NCBI GenBank assembly: GCA_002914805.1
Contig: JXTB01000006.1
Span: 2,126,519 to 2,190,518, forward strand
Origin: Parasponia andersonii
Lineage: Eukaryota; Streptophyta; Magnoliopsida; Rosales; Cannabaceae
Reading direction: 5' to 3'
DNA: 64,000 bases
The stretch's first letter is position 1; each line of letters begins with the position of its first letter. The notes below the pieces were generated by a model. That model was not told the DNA's origin and ran no database searches. It saw only the letters and a list, made by a program, of their open reading frames with translations. The position numbers and the translations under genes are program-made. Below, piece after piece: positions 1 to 11,651 of this stretch.

Positions 1-547
1 CCGTCCTGACAGAACGGCGATGTGCCCAAATCCCGCTCCTGACAGATTGAAGCCATAGGAGGCGGCGAAAATCAGGCCGCGGTAGCACAGAAGAGGTCAC
101 AGAAATCTCGGCCCATAATGATTTAAAAAAACCGGAAAGGAAAAGGAACCAAGAAAAATTAATTTTACTTTTCCAAAGATAGAGAAGAACACTGTTGATT
201 ATCCGAGGACTACATATATGAAAGCTATGCATTCAGAGAAGGTGGTCGTTTTCTTCGGTACAAAAAACACTTACAAAGAAAAAGACAGTCTGAGAGCAGA
301 AGAAAAAAGAAGAAAACACGACAAAGAGATAAATATTTGGACTGATATATTTTTCTCCTTGCTACCAAAACGCAAAGAAAAACCACTGACTTAAGCATCG
401 GAGAGTCTTTGCAGGTAGCCACCCTCGCCTCTCCGATCCTGCTTGGAGTTCAAAGATTTGTGAGACAGCAAGGGCATGTGAACAGTTGGAGAATCCAGCA
501 TCAGCAGTTCAAGACACGTGGACGACTGGTGAGAAACCGCTCCAACA
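1..547 (+). repeat. 3' part of a Tat/Gypsy LTR (solo or terminal LTR), cut by the window edge
   Basis: The block is clearly related to the second half of the LTRs at 12004-12833 and 23908-24751. It shares 'ccgtcctgacagaacggc' at its start, 'gacttaagcatcggagagtc' near 391, and the same terminal 'accgctccaaca' ending at 547. Its first base corresponds to about position 24240 of the 3' LTR. The sequence after 547 does not resemble the primer-binding site and leader that follow the 5' LTR at 12834. It is therefore either a solo LTR or the 3' LTR of an element lying to the left. It is more diverged from both other LTRs than they are from each other. Short reading frames inside it have no coding meaning. 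Confidence 0.85.
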
Positions 548-1179
548 ATACTCTTAAGCCTTGTCAAAGATATAGTTGTTTTATTTTTTTTAAAATTTTT
601 TTACCTAAAATTCATTAATACTAGTTTTAAAATCATATTTTCATAAATATTTATTTTTTATTTTTATTTCATAAATACTTATTTTATATATTTTTTTCGA
701 AAAATATAAACCACAATATATATTTAATGCATGAAATATATACCGTATATATTTCATGAATAAAAATTTCACTAAACAACATGGCACACATTTTAAAATA
801 TATATCATATAAAATTTATAATAAAACATGTAAACCGTGGTAAATATTTAAATTATAAATATATATCGTTCATATTTTACATATATATTTTACATATGTA
901 ATGTGTATTTCATAGATAAAATTTATATCGTAAATATGGATCTTTTATATTTTATATATGAAGTGCGAACTATAAAAATATGTATTTTGAAAGAAAAATT
1001 GAAAATAAGTATTTATGAAAATAAATTTTAAAAATAGGCATTAGACGTAAATTGCTCCGTAATTAATTATTAGTGTTTGATTGGGATGAACTAGATGTTA
1101 GTCTCACTAGAGAGACTTGTTTCTTCTGCTGTTAGTAGTACACGTGTCCCGCAGCAGTGTGAGATATGTATAGTGCACT
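548..1179. other. AT-rich intergenic stretch
   Basis: Very AT-rich sequence with many 'atatat' and 'aaatatttat' runs between the LTR fragment and the LINE remnant. I see no coding region, RNA gene or clear repeat boundary. Confidence 0.6.
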
Positions 1180-1846
1180 GTTTAATTGGCTACAAATGCG
1201 AAACATAGATCTCGGGGCCGTTGACCAAATGAAGTTCAGGAATCAGCTGGTCGTTTTTTTGCATGAGTTCCAACAAGCTTGGTTGAAGGTTGATGACGCT
1301 CCGCTGCGAAAAAAAAAACCATCCGATTAAACTTCATGATAAATGGAAATGCCCTCCTGTGGGTTAGCTTAGGTTAAATGTTGATGCTGCTATCGGCATT
1401 GGTAGATTGCTAAGAGATAATAATGGCAACGTTATAGATTCTCTGTCTAAACGTCTCTGCCTCATCCATAGTCCTTACGTTGCTGAATAATTGACCATGA
1501 AAGAGGTCTTATCCTGGTGCAAAGACAAGGGTTATGCGGTTTATATGCTTAAAAGTAATTACTTATCTGCTGTAATGGCTGCCAATACTTAAACTAGTCT
1601 TTCAACCCAAGTTATTTTGATTAGAGATATCCAATTTTTGTTTATGGATTGTCAAGGAGACTCGTGCTCCTTTATAGTCCGAGAGAGCAATACTGTGGCC
1701 CGCACTTTGGCAAAGTTATGTTTTAAAGATGACTCTATGTTTTTTGGGTTTCATGATATTTTGAGACCTATAGCCCACTCCGTGGCTTCTAATGTTAGTT
1801 GAATGCTATTATTGGTTTTCCTTAAAAAAAAAAAAAAAAAAAAAAA
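1180..1846 (+). mobile_element. decayed LINE (L1-type) 3' end with RNase H-like domain and poly(A) tail
   Basis: In broken frames the + strand reads as the C-terminal RNase H-like (RVT_3) domain of a plant LINE ORF2. Around 1375-1450 it gives 'VDAAIGIGRLLRDNNGNVI'. Around 1617-1800 it gives 'FIVRESNTVARTLAKLCF', the usual end of the domain (residues of the 'REAN..AH.LA' type). The reading frame is interrupted by stops near 1490 and 1590. The copy ends in an uninterrupted A run at about 1824-1846, as expected for target-primed reverse transcription. The 5' limit is uncertain; readable similarity starts near 1180. It is non-functional. Confidence 0.75.
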
Positions 1847-4790
1847 TTTGGTTGCAAAAGTTGCCAATATGGACTGTTGTAGATTATACCACCGAGCTTT
1901 GAAGTTGATCCGGTGATGTTATCAGCCAAGGCGGCCATGCTGGCCGGTAGAGGAAAGCCAAGTGGTATGTTATCAGTGTCCCACGCCTATTCAAGAAAAA
2001 GCGGCAAACCTCATTATTAGGCTGCCATGTGTGCCATGCAGGAAGCTCGGTCATTGTTCCTGGTACCCAATAGTACTTCTAGATGGCCCATAACAGGTTA
2101 GAGAGCTCATTTCTCCATAGCCAATCTTTAACTAGGATCAGCATGATACACATTCCTGATTATTTGATCGGATTGCAATCTATAATATCCTTTATAAAAA
2201 CTTTACATGTATGACCTTTTTAAAAAAAAAAAATTATAAAAAAAACTAAAAAATTAGGTCATTCAAGTTATGAATGAATCTAAAAAGACGGGGAAAATGT
2301 TACGCATTTTTATTTTTATTATTAATTTAATATGTAAGTTGGTAGTCCTGGCCCTAACCATGAAAACATACTATCGATCGAGTTACCACCTGTTTGTTCA
2401 ATTCATTTGCAATTAAAAGAGCTACATACGTCGACCTCTAATTCTATAATCTTTGAATTATATATGCTCACTTCCACTTGTATGAAGTGTCCCATGCTTG
2501 ACTAAGTCATCAACAATTATTTCTTTGTATTTCATGTATTAATTCGACACTCAAGATACTACGAGACAATAAATAAAGTTGAATTGTATTTTGTCAGGAA
2601 TCAGAGCTAAATTAACTATGCTCTTTACTTTTTTATAGAAAATTATTTGCTTTATTAGGTGGTTTTGTATGAAAATCTGAATAAGCACACTAAATTAATT
2701 AAGGAACCCTTCTAACTTAGGAAGTCCATCGTTGAGAAAGTGCAATCAGTTAAAAGCTTATAAACCACCACAAAAATAACAAGTATAGATGACTTACACG
2801 TCTAAGACTAGGGGATTAGGTAATTTCATGTCACATACATACAGTTGGCCTAAATAAATTAATGCTAAGTAGCCTAATAATGCTTAGGGTAACTTTTTTT
2901 TATTGTAGTATTGACTAGACGCAAAATTTATTCAATTTAGAGTCGAAAATCCAATTCATCGCTTTTAATTCAAAACCGGTAAGGTAATGGAAGCCGCTTA
3001 TTCCACTAGACACTGTCACACTGGTATCTAAGAATCTCCAAGATTATGCTTATTCCAAGGAAGAGTGAGTCAGTGACAAGAATAATTATGTGAATTTGTA
3101 TTTAGTAGTGGACGTCTTCGTCAGCTTCACACAAAAAACATTATCGTAAAAAACCTATGTCCATGGCAGGTTTTGGCATCCTGTTTGAGCAATGCATGAT
3201 ATATACCTTTAACCTCATCCTTTTCATAACCCTGTGTGGTTAAAGTGATCACATGTGGGCCACACCATACTTGGCTGTCTATGAGCTAATTGTAACTGTT
3301 CGATCGCAATCAAACGGTCAGTATTAAGGGGCCCTTTTGGATAAAGTCCTTGAGTCCATTGACGGATCAAAATGGTCTGTATCCAGTCTAGCTGGCTTTT
3401 ACTGCGTCCTACTACGGACAAGTTTTGCTCATCATAACCCATCGGAGAAGACAAGTCAATCTTTTCTTTTTATTTATTTATTTATAAAAATTTGGACTGG
3501 ATTTGTAACTAAAAAGTGTTGGTTCAATTGATAACTAGTCTTTAATTACTGGTCATGACATCTTGTCTAGTATGCTCTTTTCATATGCTTCCTAGCTATT
3601 TTATCCTTCTACGAATTTTTTTTCTTGATATTTTTTTCCACTTATTAAAGGGGTGACATTTTCATTAATCAAATTGTTTTTTCTCGTAATAAAAAAATTG
3701 TTTTTTTCTCTTTAGATTAATATATATATATATATATAATATATTTTAAAAACTTAATACGTAGTTTCGTTTTCTATGTAAATTTACTTTAGAAATTTGA
3801 TACCACAGAGAATAAAATGGAGGATTATTCCGCTTTTTATTCAAGGAAGGATTCGGTACCTTGCTTGTTGGCGTTTCAACTTGATTATGTTATTGGTGAA
3901 CCTATTTGGTTCCACCCCTAATTCTATTGCTCTCAACTATCCACATCCGATTCTTTTAATTAAAATTAATGGAAAAGAAATATTTGTATTCGGCTCCAAA
4001 TTTGGACATTATTACTTTATTGTGAAGAAAAAAATGTTAAATCTTTACCTAAAAAAAAAAAAGGCAAACAAAAGTCCATTTAACTTGACGGTGTCTCAAT
4101 ACCACATCGACTGAATCGATCCCCATTATAAAGCGTGGGCGTCCGACTCAACATTATGTACAGAATTCACATTTTACTACCATGTAAAGTAACTTTGGTC
4201 GAAAATAGAGATAATGTATAGTCTAACTTCGTTTCATCACGGAAAGATACCAGTTTGCCTTTATCAAATTTGCTTTTTAATTCCCATCCCATGGATCATT
4301 TTTTTAACGGCTGGCTTTATTATTCTAAGTTGGTATTATAAGTCTACATATTTTCTTAGTGTTTCTTTTTCTTTTCTTAATCTTTCTATTCATTTTAAAA
4401 AATAATAATAATCATTTAGCCCACAAATCTGATTGCCAAATAAGTTTGGAGTTCCTGAAAAAAGAAAAAATTTCACATTATTAGGCTGCGTCTTATAAAT
4501 TTTATATGTTGGTTTTGTTACAATTATATTAATATTGCTCATTTAAATATATATATATATATATTAATATTGCAAAGTCAATTCTTTTATTTTAATTAAA
4601 AAAATAGTTTATGTTATGGATGGTGGTGACCTCAAACTCCGAAAGGTGTTGTGCACTCAATTAGTTTGAAAGCAAGTCAAAAAATTAAGAAAAAGTTGAA
4701 ACCAACATTTTGTTTTAGTTAGTGGTTCCTCTGTGCCGCAAATAATCTTAAAGCTGATAGCGTAATAGGAAAAACCAAACTAATTGGGCT
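1847..4790. other. intergenic DNA, no gene recognised
   Basis: Moderately to strongly AT-rich sequence with short homopolymer runs and a (TA)n tract at about 3719-3738. Several frames of 60-105 codons exist (for example 3797-4114 +), but they have no recognisable domain, biased composition and no supporting splice or promoter context. I treat them as chance frames. The 3' end grades into the promoter of the WI12 gene. Confidence 0.5.
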
Positions 4791-5007
4791 AGAAAGTTGA
4801 AAAAGATGGAAACCATAAATTCTGGCGGAGTAAAAACGACGTCGTTTACCTCGGTCTGTGCCGTGGTGGGGTCAATTAAAGTGGGCTTGACCATTCCTCG
4901 AATCACCTCACCCGCCTGTCTCTCTCTTCCTCACTCCTCTCGATACGCGCGGTGGACTTCTTCTCAATCCTATTTCACACACCACTCATTTCACCCATCA
5001 CGAATGG

Positions 5008-5190
5008 CCACGTCATCAAAATCCGATATTATACTACGTTCCCGTCCAGCCGCAGTACGAATCTACCCCCACTATAACTCCGAATTGACCATAAAGCCCT
5101 CCATGAATCCACGTGGCTCCAAGATTCGATTCAGTGAAATAGAACCGAAGCGTGGAGTAACATAGCCCAGCTCATCTTCATCTATAAAAT
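5008..5190 (+). promoter_or_regulatory. promoter of the WI12-like gene: ACGT boxes and TATA box
   Basis: A TATA box (TATAAAAT, 5183-5190) lies about 150 bp before the conserved coding region. Upstream are 'CCACGTCATC' at 5008-5017 and a perfect palindromic 'CCACGTGG' G-box at 5109-5116. Such ACGT-core elements are bound by bZIP/bHLH factors and are typical of ABA-, light- and stress-responsive promoters. That fits a wound- and senescence-induced gene, but the regulation itself is inference. Confidence 0.55.
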
Positions 5191-5248
5191 ACCCAGCGTC
5201 CCCCACTCTAGTCCTTACCGGTTCCCTCTGGTTTTCGTTTCTCGCAAT

Positions 5249-5290
5249 CTCTCTCTCTCTCTCTCCCTCTCTCTCTCTCTCTTTCTCTCG
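5249..5290 (+). repeat. (CT)n microsatellite in the 5' leader of the WI12-like gene
   Basis: An almost pure CT tract lies 60-100 bp downstream of the TATA box, so it is in the predicted 5' UTR. Pyrimidine-rich leaders of this kind are common in plant genes and may affect transcription start choice. It also resembles a polypyrimidine tract, so an upstream 5' intron cannot be fully excluded. Confidence 0.8.
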
Positions 5291-5342
5291 CTTATCTTCA
5301 TTTCCTCTCTCATTTTCTTGGAGGCCTTTCTTCGAGCAAGAA

Positions 5343-5876
5343 CTGGCTAACCCTCAGGAAGCTCTGGAGGAGAGTGATTCGAGCAACCAAAGGGTGGTTG
5401 GCGCCCTGTATGAGGCCCTGAGCTCCCGCGACGTGGACAAGGTTCACCGCCTCCTCTCGCCAGATCTCGACTGGTGGTTCCATGGTCCGCCCTCACACCA
5501 GTTCTTGATGCGATTGCTCACCGGTGCGTCATCGCCGAAGAACGACGACGTCTTCCAATTCGTGCCCCAGTCCTTCGCCTCGTTCGGGACCACCGTCCTC
5601 GTCGAGGGCTGCGATTCGGAGCGATCCATCGCCTGGGTCCACGCCTGGACCGTCACTGATGGGATAATCACCCAGGTCAGGGAGTACTTCAACACTTCCC
5701 TCACCGTCACGCGCCTCGGCGATTCTTCTTCCTCCTCCCCCTCCTCGAGATACGGGTCCTCGTCTTCCTCCTCATCGACGGCTGAGATCGCGTCGTACCA
5801 CTGCCCCTCCGTTTGGGAGAGTAGCCTCTCCAACCGGGTCGGGAAGTCCGTGCCGGGTCTCGTCTTGGCGATTTGA
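5343..5876 (+). CDS. WI12 / SAG20-type wound- and senescence-associated protein (start codon apparently CTG)
   Basis: This is a small NTF2/SnoaL-like fold protein of the wound-induced WI12 family, related to Arabidopsis SAG20; the molecular function of the family is unresolved. The single open exon runs from 'VVGALYEALSSRDVDKVHRL' through 'WWFHGPPSHQFLMRLLTG', 'WVHAWTVTDGIITQVREYFN' and the invariant end 'SLSNRVGKSVPGLVLAI' to TGA at 5874-5876. A Ser-rich insert (about residues 126-145 counted from CTG) precedes 'AEIASYHCPSVWESS'. The family normally begins a few residues before 'VVxALYEAL', but there is no in-frame ATG between the TATA box and this block. The first ATG (5410) is out of frame, and the first in-frame ATG lies inside the conserved domain near 5508. 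A CTG at 5343, with G at -3 and G at +4, would give an N-terminus (M)ANPQEALEE of normal length. An upstream coding exon is the alternative. Possible poly(A) signals (aataaa) occur near 5930 and 6196. Confidence 0.85.
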   Translation: MANPQEALEESDSSNQRVVGALYEALSSRDVDKVHRLLSPDLDWWFHGPPSHQFLMRLLTGASSPKNDDVFQFVPQSFASFGTTVLVEGCDSERSIAWVHAWTVTDGIITQVREYFNTSLTVTRLGDSSSSSPSSRYGSSSSSSSTAEIASYHCPSVWESSLSNRVGKSVPGLVLAI

Positions 5877-7345
5877 TCTCGCTGGGTCGGGTGCACCCAA
5901 GACCGTTGTGATATTTTACAACCCAGTAAAATAAATAGGGTGCTTACGTGGCTCCCCGTGATTGGGTCTGAACTTATGGTCTAAGGTTTGATTCGTTTTG
6001 AGTCAGAAATGTAGGTCCCGAGTCGTCCAGGTCGTGTTTGGCTTGGCTTTTTATTGTCGTTTTCTTCTACTTTTGTCTGTTTGAATTGTGTGGTTTTTAT
6101 ATAGTGTGTGCTGGGGTCGGGTAGAACCGTGGGGATGATGAGGCCCTATTGGTCATATCCTGAAGCGTCTGTACTATGGTGTTCTGGTTTTACAATAATA
6201 AAGATGCGTTTTGATGATAATATTGTCGTTTTTTCTGACATTAAAGGGTTGGTTTCTCTAATTTCAGCTGTGAAAGAAAAGCAGCTTCATTCGGAAATGG
6301 ACGGTGGCTGATGAGATCATGAATTGGATCCATTACCAACTACCAAAATCTAAAATGACATTTAAATTTTTAAAAAAATAAAGAAAAAAGCTATTACTTC
6401 TCCATCACTGGGGACTTTCATGAATCCTTTTCAGCTCTGTTGAGAAACTTTTCAAACGTGAAATATGATGATACGTAGGATATAAGTCTATTATGCTTTT
6501 TCGTAATTATTAATCCCTTGGATGTGAATTCGGGTGTCGATTAACTACTTTGCTCAGCAACTTTCACCGAAAAAAAGAAGAAGGAAATTTTGGTTCTTTA
6601 TATAAAAATGTCTTTGGGCTTGTGAGTTGTGACCTAATCCTCCGTCTATATTCTTTGCTTTTTACATGGTAAAATTAATTAGAATTTAACATGTTCTACT
6701 TGGAATTAAAAGCATCTAATCGGCGATGTTCTAATTGAATGATGTGTCAATTAAGTAGAAATTGAAAAATAACAGAGAAAATTAATAGCGAACTTATTCC
6801 GCCTGTTTCAAGACGGTCGCCAAAATGTCAAAGAAAAAGGAAAAAGGTGTTCATGACTCTGACAATGTTGTACATGAAAGAGTTGCCTGAAAACTAGCCG
6901 TACAATCCTCACTATTCTTGGACTTTGAATTTAACATGGTCTCGATAATTATTAATATTTGTTTTCGAAACGCAGGGGGTTAATTTTTTTTGAGAAATCG
7001 ATAATTACTAATGAAAAATGTTAAGTCACCAAATTTTTAATACTAATTTATATGTCGAATAAATTATCATTATTTAATTAATATATTAAAAATTACCATA
7101 AATAAATTCATGTGACTTATTTGTCACATATTATTATTAAAAATTTAATAAACTATTTAAAATATCTATCATTATTCATTACTAATATATAGATAATTAG
7201 TCATTTTATCTCTCATTTTATCGTTCGTTGGTATAAAATTACCCCACTATTGACTTTGCAATCAATTGTGTATAAATTACAATGTTATTCTTTTTTTCTT
7301 CCCATACTAATATTATTAGAAGACCTTAATGGTATCCAGATTTTA
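5877..7345. other. 3' UTR of the WI12-like gene, then AT-rich intergenic DNA
   Basis: The first 300-350 bases are less AT-rich and probably belong to the transcript's 3' UTR. The frame at 6108-6311 lies in this region and has no domain. From about 6350 the sequence is ordinary AT-rich intergenic DNA with nothing recognised. Confidence 0.5.
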
Positions 7346-7349
7346 ATGT

Positions 7350-7449
7350 GCCAATCCTTACTACACTGACCTATGCTCAATTGATTAGGATGTAACCACA
7401 CCAATCCTTGCTACACTCACCTATGCTCAATTAATTAGGATGTAACCAC
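7350..7449 (+). repeat. two-copy tandem repeat of about 50 bp
   Basis: Two adjacent copies of a unit containing 'cctatgctcaatt' and 'attaggatgtaaccac' differ at only a few positions. This is a local duplication in non-coding DNA. Confidence 0.85.
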
Positions 7450-7559
7450 CGATGAGTATTCTTTTAATAATATATAGCCGTTTATCTCATAATAATGATA
7501 ATAAACCGCGAACTTTGAGATTTCACTTTTTAAAGTATATAATATATATATATTACCGA

Positions 7560-7563
<4 letters not shown>

Positions 7564-7591
<28 letters not shown>
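7564..7591. repeat. (TA)n microsatellite
   Basis: Perfect TA dinucleotide run of about 14 units in AT-rich intergenic DNA. Confidence 0.9.
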
Positions 7592-7594
<3 letters not shown>

Positions 7595-7599
7595 TACCT

Positions 7600-10180
7600 C
7601 TATATATAAGTAATTATTTTTAATCGTTGGATTATCATTTAATAATGATCTAACTATCATAATGAAGTACATGAAAAGACTAATGTTAATTTTTTATTTT
7701 ATTTTTTATTATAAAAAATATGCATGATAAATTTTCATTAGTCAAAATTATACTTATATATATGTATGAAAAAAAAATACTTATTATACTAGTGCCCATA
7801 CATATATTCACTCAAATATATATATAGCACAAAATCTTATATTTTGAGAAAATAGAATCCTAAATACATAATTTTCCATTTTTTGTCTCTTATTACAACG
7901 TGGAATTTAGTATACTTTCTAATATTATTAAAATGTGAGATATTTTAATGAGATTTACAATTCAAAATAGTGATACAAGAGAGTGTAAATGGATTTAGCA
8001 ATCTTTTTTTTGGGGGCAGTTTCAATCAAAAATTTTCAATTTAGATTTTATTTCAAAATTTTCCATGGTCAACGCAACTAGTTAAATTTAACCATGAAAA
8101 ATACAAAAATACCATCAATGAACATTTAAAAGATCTACCAAACAGATATAAACCTAAAGAGGTTTAACAAACGAGACAAATTTAGCTATTTTCAAAGACG
8201 TATTTTATCCTGTTTGGTCATTTGGTTGAGTTTTTTTTTTTTTTTCAAAAAAATCATATATTAAGGATAGATTTACATTTTGATTCAATAATTTTTTTAA
8301 GTTTCAAATTAAAAACAAAAGAATCAAAATTCGGATGCTTGGGTTATAATTTCAAAAGATACAAGATTTATTTTTTGGCAAAAAATATTAGAAATTTTTG
8401 TGGAGAAAAAAAGAGGAAAAATATAAGATTAATAAGAGATGGTGCAGATGTTCAGTATTATAATAACGTTTTCATCTGGATAATTCTAATTTACAGAATA
8501 TTATTTTATAAATATTATTTAAAATATAATTATAATTAATTAATAATAAATTAGTACATGTGTCGTATTGGATACTATTTATTCCGAACACTACTCGATC
8601 AATAATGATACTTTTGATTATCTTCTTGTCGCCGTTAGACAGATAAATGAGGCGGCAGCAGTTGCCTCAGTTTCTGTTCCCTAAAAATGCCGGTCCGGTT
8701 CAGGACCCAGGTCGGATCTGGACCGGTTCCCCTTTGAAAGTTGAAACATGTTAAAGGTAAAAACGACAACAACAATAATTAATTTTGGCCACGTGTGCGG
8801 TCGATATGCTCTACCAGCTAATCAGGTCTCAATGTACACTGTACATAAAGCTGGTAAGGCCCACATATGGGTCAGATAAGGGACAAACGACAACAATAAA
8901 CAGAGAACTCTGAACGCCTGGTATCTGAATCTCGCAGCCACAGTTCACCATTTTTTTTGTCTTCATTTTCCTAATCCATTGAAAAGAGATTCGCACATGT
9001 ATAGTGTGAGTTTAAATCTATAATTTCTCGCTCTCCATTATATATTTTGCAGAAATTAATTAATGCGACCTTGAGCTCGATGATCCGGTTGAGACAAATA
9101 AAGAGTTTTTTAAGCTCAATTTGAGAGTTTTTGGTGTAGCAGGTGATATTTCACAGCAATCAAGTTAAAATAAACAGCATTGTCTTGGACCCCTAAAGAA
9201 AAAAAAAAAAAGGGTTAAATTAAAATAAAAGGTTAATTAGATACTCTGTAAAAAAACAAAAAGTTAGCGTCACATATGATAATTTTTAAAACTATGGATA
9301 TTAGGAATAGGACGAGACCGGATAGTCCTCATCCAAAAGATTTGCCGCAATTTACATAGGAATCTTATGTTAAAGAATGGACATCGAATTTATAAAATTA
9401 AGGATGAAGACGTTTCTTAGACTCAATCAAAATCTAAACGAGGACTTTATTATTTTAATTTACTAAAGTCCCAATTTTTTTTTTTTTATCAACTCTTATT
9501 AGAGTCCAAAGTTGGATGAGGAATAAAAGCACCATGTAAATAATTTAAAGTTACGCCAATACGAAGCCAACAGGTTGCTTGGAATCCGTTTATTTATAAC
9601 TTTTAGTTGGTTAAATTAAAAAGAAAAACAATAAATACCATGATTCAAATAAATAAAGAAATAAACAAAGAAAAAGCAAAGCCAGCTAATAAATCTCCTA
9701 AAAATGTTGTTGTTATTGATTTTTCTTTTAAATGAATTTAAAGACATCTCTTGAATATGAAAAATTTCACTTATCATTAAAGTGAGGTTTGGTCGCTAAA
9801 CAATAATGAAAAAAGAATGTGAATGATAATAGAAATGGAACGAAAGTATGAATGGAATGGAATGAAAAACAAAATTAATTGAGTTGTTTGATTGACATAT
9901 TAGAATCAGTACTTAAATAGAGATTATTATGTTTGATTTATTATGAAATTAAATAAAATTAATATTATATAAATAAAAAACCTTTACTATTAGAAAAATG
10001 ATATAAATATTAAATTGGTACAAAAATTGATTTATTTATGTATTATTTTTATATTGGAAAATTCCTTTTTAAAAAATAAAAAATTTTAAAGACAAAGATA
10101 TCAATTTTGTTATTTTTTATTATAAATTATATTAAAATTATATATTTATATGCATTATATAAGTGTGAAGTGGTACTACT
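7600..10180. other. AT-rich intergenic DNA, no gene recognised
   Basis: No conserved coding region is visible. The frame at 8222-8539 is low-complexity (Phe/Ile/Lys/Asn) and looks like translated AT-rich DNA. A less AT-rich patch at about 8640-8960 contains 'ggtccggttcaggacccagg' and 'ctggaccggttcc' but no recognisable gene. Confidence 0.5.
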
Positions 10181-10187
10181 TAATTAA

Positions 10188-10510
10188 TAACATATCAAGC
10201 CATAAGCTGCCTAAAAAAGTACATAATTTTATAAAATAATATATCAAACTGTATATGACTTAAAAAAGTATATGATTCTAGAAAATAACACATCAAGCCG
10301 TAAACGGCCTAAGAAAATACGTGATTCTAAAAAATAATACATCATACTGTATACGACCTAAAGAAGCACACCATTTCAGAAAATGACACATCAAATCATA
10401 TATGACCTAAAGAAATATATAATTTCAGAAAATAACACATCAAGCTGTATACGACCTAAAAAAGTTCATGATTCCAAAAGATAATACATCAAACCGTATA
10501 CAATCTAAGA
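10188..10510 (+). repeat. minisatellite, unit about 50 bp, roughly six degenerate copies
   Basis: A unit built around 'acatcaagccgtatacgacc' followed by 'taaagaaatacatgattc' and 'aaaataa' recurs about every 50 bp, with many substitutions between copies. Variants such as 'ccataagctgcc', 'ccgtaaacggcc' and 'ctgtatacgacc' occupy the same slot. It is non-coding and flanked by AT-rich DNA. Confidence 0.8.
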
Positions 10511-11104
10511 GCATTTTGAGAATTTTATAATTATTTTAAATAAAAATATTTTTTATTTTGTGAGAAATTAATATTACTCTTCATATTTTGTATAATATTA
10601 TTTTCTCTCAAAATAAAAAATATTTTGGCTAACCACGGCAAGTCCAAGACTACATTCGAAGAAAAAAGGTACTGTGAGGGTAATTTATGGCATTCGAATT
10701 GTGGGTTGGAATAGAAAGTTCTTTTCAACCTATTTAGTTTAGGAAAGATTTTTTAATTCTGTAACTGAAGTATAATTACTAATGAAATGAATTTTATTCT
10801 CTTCAAGATCAAATCTAGAATTAGCTGAAGAAACAATAAAGCATCGATGATTATATTATAATATTTTGATTTATTGATATCTACTCAGTTTAATTTTGTA
10901 CTTTGTAGTCTTTTTGTGGGGGACACTTAAGTGAATATCTTTTCTTTCTTAATCATTGATTTCGTGTGCGTGAAGATTCGCATGCACACAAGAGCATTTT
11001 TAACTTGAAAATCAATGTGCTTATGTTTCTCGTCTCTGTTTCTTATAAGTTTGTTTAGTCCTATCAATTTGCTCATAGTTAATTTTGGAGATATTTCCTA
11101 CTAC

Positions 11105-11606
11105 TATTTAAGATGGATTGATGACTTTATTAGACCCTCAACTAAGGAGAAAAAAAATCTTATTTTGCTCCTTAAATTTTAAATTATGTCGTAGTAATTT
11201 TTAAATTATTAAAAATATTTTATTTTAATTATTTTTGTTATATATTTTATTTGATTTTTATTAGGATGAGCACATAAACTGTATTTCTCATTTTGTATTA
11301 ATGATTTCAATAAAATATCACATTTGGACATTTCTACATTAATTTTCAATATGCAACTAATTTTTATTCAAATAATTATTTTTAAATTGTTTCAATTCAT
11401 GTTCTAATTTTGTTATAGTATTAGATATACTTTTGAATATGAAATAACAAAAATATCTCATGTGCTCATTATATTAAGAATAAAATGAACTAAAATGAAA
11501 CTTTTTTAATAGTAAGTATCATAATGACGTAATTTAAAATTTAAGGATCAAAATGAATTTTATCGTAATTTAAAGATCAACGAGATCATTTATCCATTAA
11601 GGATTG
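11105..11606. mobile_element. MITE-like element with long inverted repeats (about 0.5 kb)
   Basis: The left arm contains 'ccttaaattttaaattatgt' near 11160-11190. The right arm, read on the other strand, contains 'ccttaaattttaaattacgt' near 11525-11550, with further matches outward to about 11108 and 11605 and inward to 'gatgagcacat' / 'aatgagcacatgag'. The arms are roughly 170 bp and diverged. The element has no coding capacity. The superfamily cannot be assigned because the ends are degenerate and no target duplication is obvious. Confidence 0.65.
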
Positions 11607-11651
11607 ACAAGTGGTAAATTTTTCTACGTACAAAAGGAACAAAATCAAAGA

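Noticed and set aside
3797..4114. 105-codon + frame
   Set aside because: No recognisable domain, no promoter or splice context, ends in a Lys-rich poly(A)-like stretch.
4797..5165. 122-codon frame before the WI12 gene
   Set aside because: Lies in the promoter upstream of the TATA box, has no domain, and contains the ACGT boxes.
5444..5896. 150-codon frame on the minus strand opposite the WI12 gene
   Set aside because: Exact antisense shadow of a GC-richer conserved exon; its composition is explained by the sense codons.
8222..8539. 105-codon + frame
   Set aside because: Low-complexity Phe/Ile/Lys/Asn composition typical of AT-rich non-coding DNA.
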